Shown here one piece after another: positions 15,891 through 22,993 of a stretch of 23,876 nt of DNA. Under the pieces are notes generated by a model that was given only the letters and a program-made list of their open reading frames with translations, was not told where the DNA came from and ran no database searches. The stretch's first letter is position 1, and each line of letters starts with the position of its first letter. The DNA lies in the NCBI GenBank assembly GCA_004559785.1, contig SFXD01000027.1, forward strand, positions 1 to 23,876, given 5' to 3'. Made by a program: the position numbers and the translations under genes. The DNA comes from a bacterium (GTDB lineage: Bacteria > Bacteroidota > Bacteroidia > Bacteroidales > Bacteroidaceae).

Positions 15891-16066
15891 ATTAGCTTGA
15901 GACGATTATTGACCTATCACGCCACAGATGTTTATTTTTCATGATGGAGCGATGCGGGCATCGTGACTGAGTGAAAAAGAGACAGATGCAAGTGAGAGAG
16001 CATAAGCGTCCAAGCATAAAATAGACTCCCCGGGGAAGAACTTAAAACTAATTTATAGAACACCCC
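15877..16066. repeat. 190-bp element with perfect 19-bp terminal inverted repeats (MITE-like)
   Basis: GGGGTGTTCTATAAATTAG (15877-15895) recurs as its exact reverse complement at 16048-16066. The interior has no open frame of note and a hairpin (15939-15946 with 15959-15966, one G-U pair). No clear target-site duplication is visible beside the ends. The features fit a miniature inverted-repeat transposable element or the remnant of an insertion sequence. It replaces nearly the whole gap between the protease gene and kdsB. It also accounts for this non-coding stretch; I see no other feature in it. Confidence 0.7.
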
Positions 16067-16098
16067 TGAAAATGAAATTACCAAAAACGACGACAGAT

Positions 16099-16863
16099 AT
16101 GGATAGCAAGAAATACATTGGACTAATACCAGCCAGGTACGGCAGTTCGCGCTTCCCTGGCAAGCCCCTCGCCATGTTGGGAGGCAAGACCGTGATTCGC
16201 CGCGTGTACGAGCAGGTACTGAAGAGCCTGGACGAAGCCTACGTCTGTACCGACGACCAAAGGATATTCGACCACGTGCTCGGTTTCGGAGGCAAGGCCG
16301 TTATGACATCCGAGGACTGCAAGAGTGGCACCGACCGCTGCTGGCAGGCTTACGAAAGACTTGGCAAGGAGGCAGACGTGGTGGTCAACATTCAGGGCGA
16401 CGAACCCTTTGTCCAACCCTCCCAGCTCGAGTTGCTCAAGTCTTGCTTCGACGATGCCACGACCCAGATAGCCACATTGGTCAAGCCCTTCCTTCCCACG
16501 GACGGCATAGAGAGCCTCACGAACCCCAACTCGCCCAAGGTGGTGGTGGACAATAGCATGCGTGCCATATATTTCAGCCGTAGCGTGATACCATACGTAC
16601 GTGGGCAAGAGATGCAGGAGTGGATGTCGAGGCACACCTTCTACAGGCACATCGGGCTATACGCATACCGCGCCGACGTACTCCGCCGTATAACGTCGCT
16701 GCCGCAGGGGACGCTGGAGCAATGCGAGTCGCTCGAACAACTGCGCTGGATAGAGAATGGCTATACCATAAGGGTGGGAGTCACCGACGTGGAAACTATA
16801 GGCATTGACACCCCAGGCGATTTGCAACGGGCGGAAAAGTATTTAAAAACACTTAAAGATTAG
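16099..16863 (+). CDS. kdsB: CMP-Kdo synthetase (3-deoxy-manno-octulosonate cytidylyltransferase)
   Basis: A 254-residue cytoplasmic enzyme that activates Kdo with CTP for the LPS inner core. The N-terminus MDSKKYIGLIPARYGSSRFP gives the family's nucleotide-binding motif (IPARYxSxRxPGKPLA); VVNIQGDEPFVQP near 102-114 is the metal/CTP site; the end (GIDTPGDLQRAEKYL) is typical. I prefer ATG 16099 because it places the conserved IGLIPAR at the usual distance from the start; ATG 16072 is in frame and adds nine residues. The gene lies just after the inverted-repeat element, and I see no clear promoter between them, so expression may depend on a sequence within the element or on read-through from the protease gene. 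Confidence 0.95.
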   Translation: MDSKKYIGLIPARYGSSRFPGKPLAMLGGKTVIRRVYEQVLKSLDEAYVCTDDQRIFDHVLGFGGKAVMTSEDCKSGTDRCWQAYERLGKEADVVVNIQGDEPFVQPSQLELLKSCFDDATTQIATLVKPFLPTDGIESLTNPNSPKVVVDNSMRAIYFSRSVIPYVRGQEMQEWMSRHTFYRHIGLYAYRADVLRRITSLPQGTLEQCESLEQLRWIENGYTIRVGVTDVETIGIDTPGDLQRAEKYLKTLKD

Positions 16864-16871
16864 CCATTTTC

Positions 16872-16902
16872 TTTGTCATTCCAACTTTATTCCATAACTT
16901 TG
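16872..16902 (+). promoter_or_regulatory. Promoter of the MORN-YhcH-glgB-UDG unit
   Basis: TTTG (16872-16875), a 19-base spacer and TAACTTTG (16895-16902) are a full Bacteroidetes promoter match, 18 bases before the MORN gene start and 9 bases after the kdsB stop codon. Confidence 0.8.
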
Positions 16903-16920
16903 CCACGAAATTCATGTTCA

Positions 16921-18051
16921 ATGGCATTACCTGACAAATACATATTATTGTTTTTTTCTTTTCTATTGCCTTCTGTATCCCCGGCACAGCAGATAAAGAT
17001 AGGCAACTATACGTTCCCCGAGGGTGGGGAATACCAAGGTGAACTCATCAAGGGAAAACCCTACGGCAAGGGCGTTACTACTTTCCCAAACGGAGATGTC
17101 CACACGGGCGAGTACGTCAAGGGCAAGCGGCAAGGAATGGGCGTATACCAGTTCTCGGACGGCGAGAAGTACGAGGGCGAATGGTATCAGGATCAGCAGC
17201 ACGGTAAGGGTACCTATTATTTTGCCAACAACAATAGATACGAGGGGCTGTGGTTCCGCGACTGTCAGGAGGGAGAGGGCACCATGTACTATTTCAACGG
17301 AGACACATACGTGGGCAACTGGTCGCACGACAAAAGGGAAGGCTATGGGGTATACACATATTCCAACGGCGAATCCTACTCGGGCGAGTGGAAGGGCGAT
17401 ACCAAGTGCGGCAAGGGCGTGTTCGACTGGAACGACGGCAACCGCTTCGAGGGATATTGGATGGACAACATGAAGAATGGCAAGGGCACGTTCCACTATT
17501 CCTCGGGAGACGAATACACGGGCGAGTGGAAGGACGACCAGCAGCACGGCACAGGCACGTACAAGTTCAGCGACGGCAACTGCTACGAAGGGTCGTACAG
17601 CCACGGGCAGCGTACGGGCGAAGGCATCTACACGTTCTCCAACGGCGACAGGTACGTAGGACATTTCCTCAACGGCGAGCAGGACGGGCACGGCACGTTC
17701 ACGTGGCATACGGGCGCCGTATACGAGGGACAATGGAAGTCCAACAAGCAGCACGGTACAGGCAAGTACACATGGGCCAACGGCGACGTCTACGAAGGCG
17801 GATGGAAGGAAGGCATCATGGAAGGTGAAGGCATCATACGGCAAACGGATGGAGCCAAGTTTAAGGGAACCTTCAAAGGCGGCAAGAAGGAGGGGCACGG
17901 CATCCTCGTCGACACCGACGGAATAAGGTACGAAGGCAATTTCCACAACGACCTCAAGGACGGGGAATTCGTGGAAAAGGACAAGAGCGGCAACGTCATA
18001 CGGAAAGTGACATACGTCAGCGGGATGGCGAAGCCTAATACGCAACAATAG
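16921..18051 (+). CDS. Exported MORN-repeat protein
   Basis: A 376-residue protein. The start ATG 16921 gives a good type I signal peptide (about 1-22, cleavage near SPA-QQ); an upstream in-frame TTG would only extend it into the promoter. The rest is almost entirely 14 tandem MORN-like repeats of 23 residues, consensus YEGEWKDGKQHGKGTYTFSN followed by GD and a variable residue, from about residue 37 to 358. The repeats are nearly gapless, so the protein should form a long, narrow beta-sheet structure. MORN repeats mediate protein or lipid contacts; there is no catalytic domain here. It is the first gene of a four-gene unit with a YhcH-family protein, glgB and a glycosylase-like protein, but no functional link is evident from sequence. 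Confidence 0.9.
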   Translation: MALPDKYILLFFSFLLPSVSPAQQIKIGNYTFPEGGEYQGELIKGKPYGKGVTTFPNGDVHTGEYVKGKRQGMGVYQFSDGEKYEGEWYQDQQHGKGTYYFANNNRYEGLWFRDCQEGEGTMYYFNGDTYVGNWSHDKREGYGVYTYSNGESYSGEWKGDTKCGKGVFDWNDGNRFEGYWMDNMKNGKGTFHYSSGDEYTGEWKDDQQHGTGTYKFSDGNCYEGSYSHGQRTGEGIYTFSNGDRYVGHFLNGEQDGHGTFTWHTGAVYEGQWKSNKQHGTGKYTWANGDVYEGGWKEGIMEGEGIIRQTDGAKFKGTFKGGKKEGHGILVDTDGIRYEGNFHNDLKDGEFVEKDKSGNVIRKVTYVSGMAKPNTQQ

Positions 18052-18075
18052 AGACAGCCACACACACATGCGACT

Positions 18076-18528
18076 ATGGTAATAGACACAATCAGCAACA
18101 TCCGGCAATACGTTTCCCTCAATCCCTTGATAGCAGAGGTTGCGGACTTCCTCGTCAGTCACGATATCACGTCCATGCCACCCGGACAATACGAGATTCG
18201 CGGACGCGAACTCTTCCTCAACGTCGTCGACAGCCAGCCTCGCACGGAGTCGGAAGCCGTCATCGAGTCGCACCGCATCATGGCAGACATACAGATACCC
18301 ATATCCTCCGTCGAGCGGCATGGATACGCTCCCCTCGCATGTTGCCACTACCAGGCATACGACGAAGAAGGCGACATCTGTTTCCACCACGACATCAAGC
18401 CAACCACCCACTTCGACGTCATCCCGGGACAGTTCGTGCTGTACCTCCCGTACGAAGGACATGCCCCAGCCATCTCCGACATCGTACTGAGGAAAGCGAT
18501 ATTCAAACTAATACAACAAACAAAATAA
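18076..18528 (+). CDS. YhcH/YjgK/YiaL (DUF386) family protein
   Basis: A 150-residue cytoplasmic protein of the YhcH/TabA/EbgC family, a single cupin-like metal-binding domain. Conserved blocks are the N-terminal helix region, ESEAVIESHRIMADIQIPI (the family's xxxExHxxxxDIQ motif, around residues 60-78) and FVLYLPYEGHAPAI (metal-ligand histidine, around 119-132). Family members have been linked to sugar-anomer or sialic-acid metabolism and to biofilm regulation, but the exact reaction is uncertain. The start ATG 18076 lies 24 bases after the MORN gene's stop codon; 11 bases separate its stop codon from glgB. The position before glgB would fit a carbohydrate role. Confidence 0.92.
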   Translation: MVIDTISNIRQYVSLNPLIAEVADFLVSHDITSMPPGQYEIRGRELFLNVVDSQPRTESEAVIESHRIMADIQIPISSVERHGYAPLACCHYQAYDEEGDICFHHDIKPTTHFDVIPGQFVLYLPYEGHAPAISDIVLRKAIFKLIQQTK

Positions 18529-18539
18529 ACCATATAGCT

Positions 18540-20639
18540 ATGACCCGAACAAAGGCAGTAGTAGATAAGAAGGAAAAAAAGTCCGCCAACTCCAAGAAGA
18601 AGGCAACCCAGAAGAAGGTTGTCGTACCACAACTCAGGCTCGTCAAGAACGACCAGTACCTCGCCGATTACTCACAGGCCATCGAGGGAAGGCACAACTC
18701 TGCCATGCAGAAGAAGAGCGAACTGGTTGGCAATTCCAAGAAGACGCTCAGCGACTTTGCAACCGGCTACCTGTACTTCGGACTCCACAAGACCGACGAC
18801 TGCTGGATCCTCAGGGAGTGGGCACCCAACGCCATCGACATCTTCGTGATTGGCGACTTCAACGACTGGAAGGAAAGTGCCAAGTATGCCATGAAGCGAG
18901 TAAGGGGCACAGGCAACTGGGAGATTAAGATTAAGAACAAGGCCTTCAGGCATGGCACTCACTTCAAGCTCAGCGTCCACTGGGACGGCGGACAGGGCGA
19001 GCGCATACCTGCCTGGGCGAACAGGGTAGTGCAGGATCCAGACACCCACCTCTTCAGCGTACAGGTATGGGACCCCGAGGAGAAATACCAGTGGCAGGTG
19101 GACAAGTTCAAGCCCGAGACTTCGCCACTCCTCATATACGAGTGCCACATAGGCATGTCGCAGGACGCAGAGAAGGTAGGCACATACGTCGAGTTCCGCG
19201 ACAACGTGCTGCCCAGGATTGCCAAGCTCGGTTACAACTGCATCCAGATAATGGCTATACAGGAACACCCTTACTATGGTAGCTTCGGATACCACGTAAG
19301 TAGCTTCTTCGCAGCCAGCAGCCGCTTCGGCACACCCGAGGAACTCAAGTCGCTCATCGACAAGGCACACTCCATGGGAATAGCTGTCATCATGGACATC
19401 GTGCACAGCCATGCCGTGAAGAACGAGAACGAGGGCCTGGGCAACTTCGCCGGAGACCCCTGCCAATACTTCTGCTCGGGAGACAGGCGGGAGCACCCCG
19501 CATGGGATAGCCTCTGCTTCGACTATGGCAAGAACGAGGTCCTGCACTTCCTGCTATCCAACTGTAAGTACTGGCTCGAGGAATACCATTTCGACGGATT
19601 CCGCTTCGACGGAGTCACGTCCATGCTCTACTACAGCCACGGGCTCGGCGAGAGCTTCAACGGATATGCCGACTACTACAACGGCCATCAGGACGATAAT
19701 GCCATCGTCTATCTCACGCTTGCCAACGACCTCATACACGCCGTCAACAAGAACGCTATCACCATTGCCGAGGAAGTAAGCGGTATGCCCGGACTCGCCG
19801 CACCCATCAAGGACGGAGGGTATGGTTTCGACTACCGCATGGCGATGAATATACCCGACTACTGGATAAAGACCATCAAGGAACTCCGCGACGAGGACTG
19901 GAAGCCAAGCTCGATGTTCTGGGAAGTCACCAACAGGCGCAGGGACGAGAAGACCATCTCCTATGCCGAAAGCCACGACCAGGCCCTCGTCGGTGACAAG
20001 ACAATCATCTTCCGCCTTGTAGATTCCGATATGTACTGGCACTTCAAGAAGGGCGACCAGACGTCCACCGTAGAGCGAGGCATCGCCCTGCACAAGATGA
20101 TAAGGATGCTCACCGCATCCACCATCAACGGAGGATACCTCAACTTCATGGGCAACGAGTTCGGCCATCCCGAATGGATCGACTTCCCACGCGAGGGCAA
20201 CGGATGGAGCTATAAGTATGCACGACGCCAGTGGAATCTCGTCGACAACAAGCAACTCTGCTTCCATTACCTCAACGACTTCGAGGCAGCTATGCTGAAG
20301 CTCATCAAGAAGCAGAAACAATTCCAGAAGCAACCAGTAGTGGAGATATGGCACAACGATGCCGACCAGGTGCTCGCATTCCAGCGAGGCGAGCTCATGT
20401 TCTTCTTCAACTTCAGCCCCACCAGGTCTTACTGCGGTTATGGGTTCATGGTCAAGAATGGCTCATACGAATATCTCCTGAACACCGATGACGTGGCTTT
20501 CGGTGGCAATGGGTTCAACGACGACAAGGTTGTCCACTACACTAACTACGACGACTACCTCTCGCGTGACAACAAGGGATGGCTCAAGCTCTACCTTCCG
20601 GCACGTACGGCATGCGTGCTGCGCAAGTGCAAGGATTAG
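18540..20639 (+). CDS. glgB: 1,4-alpha-glucan branching enzyme
   Basis: A 699-residue cytoplasmic GH13 enzyme that makes alpha-1,6 branches in glycogen. The start ATG 18540 is chosen because the open frame upstream overlaps the YhcH gene in another frame. A lysine-rich, low-complexity tail (about 1-27, KKEKKSANSKKKATQKK) precedes the CBM48-like domain (about 75-180). The catalytic barrel has Asp357 (FRFDGV, nucleophile), Glu411/412 (IAEEVSG, acid/base) and Asp480 (ESHDQALVGD). ECHIGMSQDAEKVGTY and EHPYYGSFGYHVSSF are closer to eukaryotic-type branching enzymes (GH13_8) than to the E. coli type, as is usual in Bacteroidetes. The C-terminal all-beta domain is present, so the enzyme looks complete. 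No other glycogen gene is in the window. Confidence 0.96.
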   Translation: MTRTKAVVDKKEKKSANSKKKATQKKVVVPQLRLVKNDQYLADYSQAIEGRHNSAMQKKSELVGNSKKTLSDFATGYLYFGLHKTDDCWILREWAPNAIDIFVIGDFNDWKESAKYAMKRVRGTGNWEIKIKNKAFRHGTHFKLSVHWDGGQGERIPAWANRVVQDPDTHLFSVQVWDPEEKYQWQVDKFKPETSPLLIYECHIGMSQDAEKVGTYVEFRDNVLPRIAKLGYNCIQIMAIQEHPYYGSFGYHVSSFFAASSRFGTPEELKSLIDKAHSMGIAVIMDIVHSHAVKNENEGLGNFAGDPCQYFCSGDRREHPAWDSLCFDYGKNEVLHFLLSNCKYWLEEYHFDGFRFDGVTSMLYYSHGLGESFNGYADYYNGHQDDNAIVYLTLANDLIHAVNKNAITIAEEVSGMPGLAAPIKDGGYGFDYRMAMNIPDYWIKTIKELRDEDWKPSSMFWEVTNRRRDEKTISYAESHDQALVGDKTIIFRLVDSDMYWHFKKGDQTSTVERGIALHKMIRMLTASTINGGYLNFMGNEFGHPEWIDFPREGNGWSYKYARRQWNLVDNKQLCFHYLNDFEAAMLKLIKKQKQFQKQPVVEIWHNDADQVLAFQRGELMFFFNFSPTRSYCGYGFMVKNGSYEYLLNTDDVAFGGNGFNDDKVVHYTNYDDYLSRDNKGWLKLYLPARTACVLRKCKD

Positions 20640-20644
20640 CGACA

Positions 20645-21205
20645 ATGAACGTAGAGAGACATCCATTCCAGCCCTTCATCCCCGACGGGGCAAGGATTCT
20701 CGTGCTCGGCACCTTTCCCCCTGCCGCTCACAGGTGGTGCATGCCATTCTATTACCCCAACTTCCAGAACGATATGTGGCGCATCATGGGAATCATCTTC
20801 TTTGACGATAGGGAACACTTCGTTGTGGAGGGGGAGAGACGGTTCGACCAACCAAGGATAGAAGCATTCCTCACCGAGCAGGGAATTGCCATGTACGACA
20901 CGGCGACATGCGTGGTACGTACGCGAAATACCGCATCCGACAAGGACCTCCAGATTGTGGAGGAAACCGACATCGGAGCCATGCTCGACAGTATGCCGCG
21001 ATGCAACGTAATCGTCACGGCAGGGATGCTTGCCACCTCCGTCGTATGCCGCCGCCTCGGGGTAGATGCACCCAAGGTGGGCGACTTCGCCACTACCGTG
21101 TACAAGGGTCGCTACTTCCGAATCTACCGAATGCCAAGCAGCTCGCGTGCCTATCCCATCACAGCCGAGCGCAAGGCGGCATTGTATGCCCTTGCACTCA
21201 GGTGA
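20645..21205 (+). CDS. Uracil-DNA glycosylase-superfamily protein
   Basis: A 186-residue protein. The N-terminal block GTFPPAAHRWCMPFYYPNF (from Gly22) corresponds to the active-site strand and loop of the UDG superfamily, and MPSSS near residue 165 corresponds to the C-terminal HPSPLS-type loop. The usual catalytic Asp/Asn after the first glycine is replaced here by Thr-Phe-Pro-Pro, so a canonical uracil excision activity is not assured. The related MUG/TDG-like group removes mismatched or damaged pyrimidines, and this protein may have a repair role of that kind. The start ATG 20645 lies 5 bases after the glgB stop codon; it is the last gene of the four-gene unit. No terminator is obvious downstream. 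Confidence 0.8.
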   Translation: MNVERHPFQPFIPDGARILVLGTFPPAAHRWCMPFYYPNFQNDMWRIMGIIFFDDREHFVVEGERRFDQPRIEAFLTEQGIAMYDTATCVVRTRNTASDKDLQIVEETDIGAMLDSMPRCNVIVTAGMLATSVVCRRLGVDAPKVGDFATTVYKGRYFRIYRMPSSSRAYPITAERKAALYALALR

Positions 21206-21292
21206 GCGTGCCCCACTTCTTCTGCCTTCATTACGACTTTGGGTAATCCAAAAGATTGAATGTCGTTTCTCGCAGACGCGACCGGGCTATTG

Positions 21293-21471
21293 ACCTTCGG
21301 TCTTCCTCCTTCTCTCTCGGGATAGTCCGAACAAGCCTGGCTTTCCCCTTCGGGTCGTCGACCTGAACCTTCGGCTCTCTGCTCGCTCGTTCGTCAGTTG
21401 GCTCCGCCTTCTTCCTCCTCGCTCGGGATAGCTGGAGCAAGCTCCGCTCTCCGCTTGCTCGTTCGTCAGTT
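21293..21471. repeat. Internally duplicated GC-rich intergenic sequence
   Basis: CTCGGGATAG occurs at 21316-21325 and 21422-21431, each preceded by a CTTCCTCCT-like pyrimidine stretch. GCTCGTTCGTCAGTT occurs at 21385-21399 and 21457-21471. The spacings differ (106 and 72 bases), so the second copy is shorter by 34. ACCTTCGG or a close variant recurs at 21293-21300 and about 21367-21374. The open frames across it are low-complexity and have no plausible start, so I regard it as non-coding repeat sequence. Confidence 0.55.
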
Positions 21472-21521
21472 CAAGCTCGATGTTTCGTATGCCATGCCCT
21501 TCTTTTGACTACTGCCAAAAT

Positions 21522-21653
21522 GCAGAGGAATGAGCTATGAGTTGCCATCAATGAGCACACGGCTCTGAGCCCTTTCCCCCTAAACAGGGGGATTGAGGGG
21601 GGGCTCCCATTGCTCATAGCTCAAATCTCATTGCTCATTCCTCATTCCTCTGC
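21522..21653. repeat. Inverted-repeat element built from 7-bp units around a C/G hairpin
   Basis: GCAGAGGAATGAG (21522-21534) is perfectly inverted at 21641-21653, and GAGCTATGAG (21532-21541) at 21613-21622. The arms consist of heptads of the type NNATGAG (GAATGAG, CTATGAG, CAATGAG on the left; CTCATTG, CTCATTC, CTCATTC at 21627-21647 on the right). The centre carries GAGCCC/GGGCTC around CCCCCT/AGGGGG. No gene is present. It fills most of the second half of the 21206-21781 gap. Confidence 0.65.
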
Positions 21654-21710
21654 TTTTGTATGTGGAATACTACTGCATGATTACGTTGGGCAATATTTTC
21701 TTCAAATTCC

Positions 21711-21741
21711 TTGCCCGTTTCTCCAACATGTCGTAACTTTG
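21711..21741 (+). promoter_or_regulatory. Promoter of the aminotransferase-permease unit
   Basis: TTG (21711-21713), a 20-base spacer and TAACTTTG followed by C (21734-21742) match the Bacteroidetes -33/-7 consensus. The leader to ATG 21782 is about 34 bases and purine-rich (GAAAAGAAAAA) just before the start. Confidence 0.8.
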
Positions 21742-21781
21742 CAGAATATTAATTCCAAGCAGACAAATTAGAAAAGAAAAA

Positions 21782-22981
21782 ATGCCACAGATTTCAGTTC
21801 GGGGAGTAGAGATGCCTGAGTCGCCCATACGCAAGTTGGCACCATTAGCGTATGCAGCCAAGGATAGGGGAATAAAGGTGTATCATCTGAATATTGGTCA
21901 GCCAGACCTTCCCACGCCAAAGGCGGCGCTGGATGCCATACGTAATCTCGATCGCACGATATTGGAGTACAGTCCAAGCCAGGGCTATCTCAGTTACCGC
22001 AAGAAACTGGTCAACTATTATGCCAAATACAATATACGCCTGACGGCAGATGACATCATCGTCACAAGTGGGGGGTCTGAGGCCGTATTGTTCTCGTTTC
22101 TTGCTTGCCTGAACCCTGGTGACGAGATAATCGTGCCAGAGCCTGCCTATGCCAACTACATGGCGTTCGCAATTTCGGCAGGAGCGGTAATACGTACCAT
22201 AGCCACCACCATCGAGGAAGGTTTCTCGCTGCCTAAGGTAGAGAAGTTCGAGGAACTCATCAACGAGCGTACGAGGGCAATACTGATCTGCAACCCCAAC
22301 AATCCTACGGGTTACCTGTATACCAGGAGGGAGATGAACCAGATACGTGACCTTGTCAAGAAATACGACCTGTATCTCTTTTCCGACGAGGTGTACAGGG
22401 AATTCATATATACGGGCAGTCCCTACATCAGTGCTTGCCATCTGGAAGGTATAGAGAACAATGTAGTCCTGATAGACTCTGTCAGCAAGCGTTACAGCGA
22501 GTGCGGCATTAGGATTGGAGCATTGATTACCAAGAACGAGGAAGTAAGGCGTGCGGTGATGAAATTCTGCCAGGCGCGTCTGAGCCCTCCATTGATAGGC
22601 CAGATAGCTGCAGAGGCCAGCCTTGACGAACCGGAGGAATATGGCCGAGAGGTTTATGACGAGTATGTGGAAAGAAGGAAGTGCCTTATAGACGGGCTCA
22701 ACCGCATACCTGGCGTATACAGCCCCATTCCCATGGGAGCTTTCTATACCGTTGCCAAGTTGCCGGTGGACGATGCGGAGAAATTTTGCTCGTGGTGCCT
22801 GAGCGACTTCCAGTACGAGGGTGAGACAGTGATGATGGCTCCAGCGGCAGGATTCTACACAACGCCAGGGGCAGGCAGGGATGAAGTCCGGCTGGCCTAT
22901 GTACTCAAGAAGGAAGACTTGGTAAGGGCCTTGTTCGTGTTGCGCAAGGCGCTGGAGGCATATCCTGGCAGGACTGAATAG
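21782..22981 (+). CDS. PLP-dependent class I aminotransferase
   Basis: A 399-residue cytoplasmic aminotransferase of fold type I. Visible landmarks are LNIGQPDLPTP (about 36-46), the cofactor-phosphate loop TSGGSEAV (95-102), NPNNPTG (171-177), Asp202 in SDEVYREF that contacts the pyridine nitrogen, the PLP-binding Lys236 in SVSKRYSECGIRIG, and an arginine near the C-terminus (GRDEVRLAYVL) that would hold the substrate carboxylate. The family includes aspartate, aromatic and other amino-acid aminotransferases; the preferred substrate cannot be told from this reading. The length is normal. It has its own promoter and is followed after 12 bases by the ABC permease gene. Confidence 0.95.
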   Translation: MPQISVRGVEMPESPIRKLAPLAYAAKDRGIKVYHLNIGQPDLPTPKAALDAIRNLDRTILEYSPSQGYLSYRKKLVNYYAKYNIRLTADDIIVTSGGSEAVLFSFLACLNPGDEIIVPEPAYANYMAFAISAGAVIRTIATTIEEGFSLPKVEKFEELINERTRAILICNPNNPTGYLYTRREMNQIRDLVKKYDLYLFSDEVYREFIYTGSPYISACHLEGIENNVVLIDSVSKRYSECGIRIGALITKNEEVRRAVMKFCQARLSPPLIGQIAAEASLDEPEEYGREVYDEYVERRKCLIDGLNRIPGVYSPIPMGAFYTVAKLPVDDAEKFCSWCLSDFQYEGETVMMAPAAGFYTTPGAGRDEVRLAYVLKKEDLVRALFVLRKALEAYPGRTE

Positions 22982-22993
22982 GATGGCAGGCCG

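Noticed and set aside
17024..17990. DNA-level tandem repeat in the MORN gene
   Set aside because: The ~69-base periodicity is explained by the 23-residue protein repeats; the DNA copies are diverged.
16963..18462. Long open frame (499 codons) on the minus strand
   Set aside because: It is the antisense of the MORN and YhcH genes. Repetitive codon use in the MORN repeats keeps the opposite strand free of stops; the translated sequence resembles no protein family and has no promoter.
21231..21440. Minus-strand frame of 69 codons
   Set aside because: Low-complexity Arg/Lys/Glu translation produced by the GC-rich duplicated repeat; no domain or start context.
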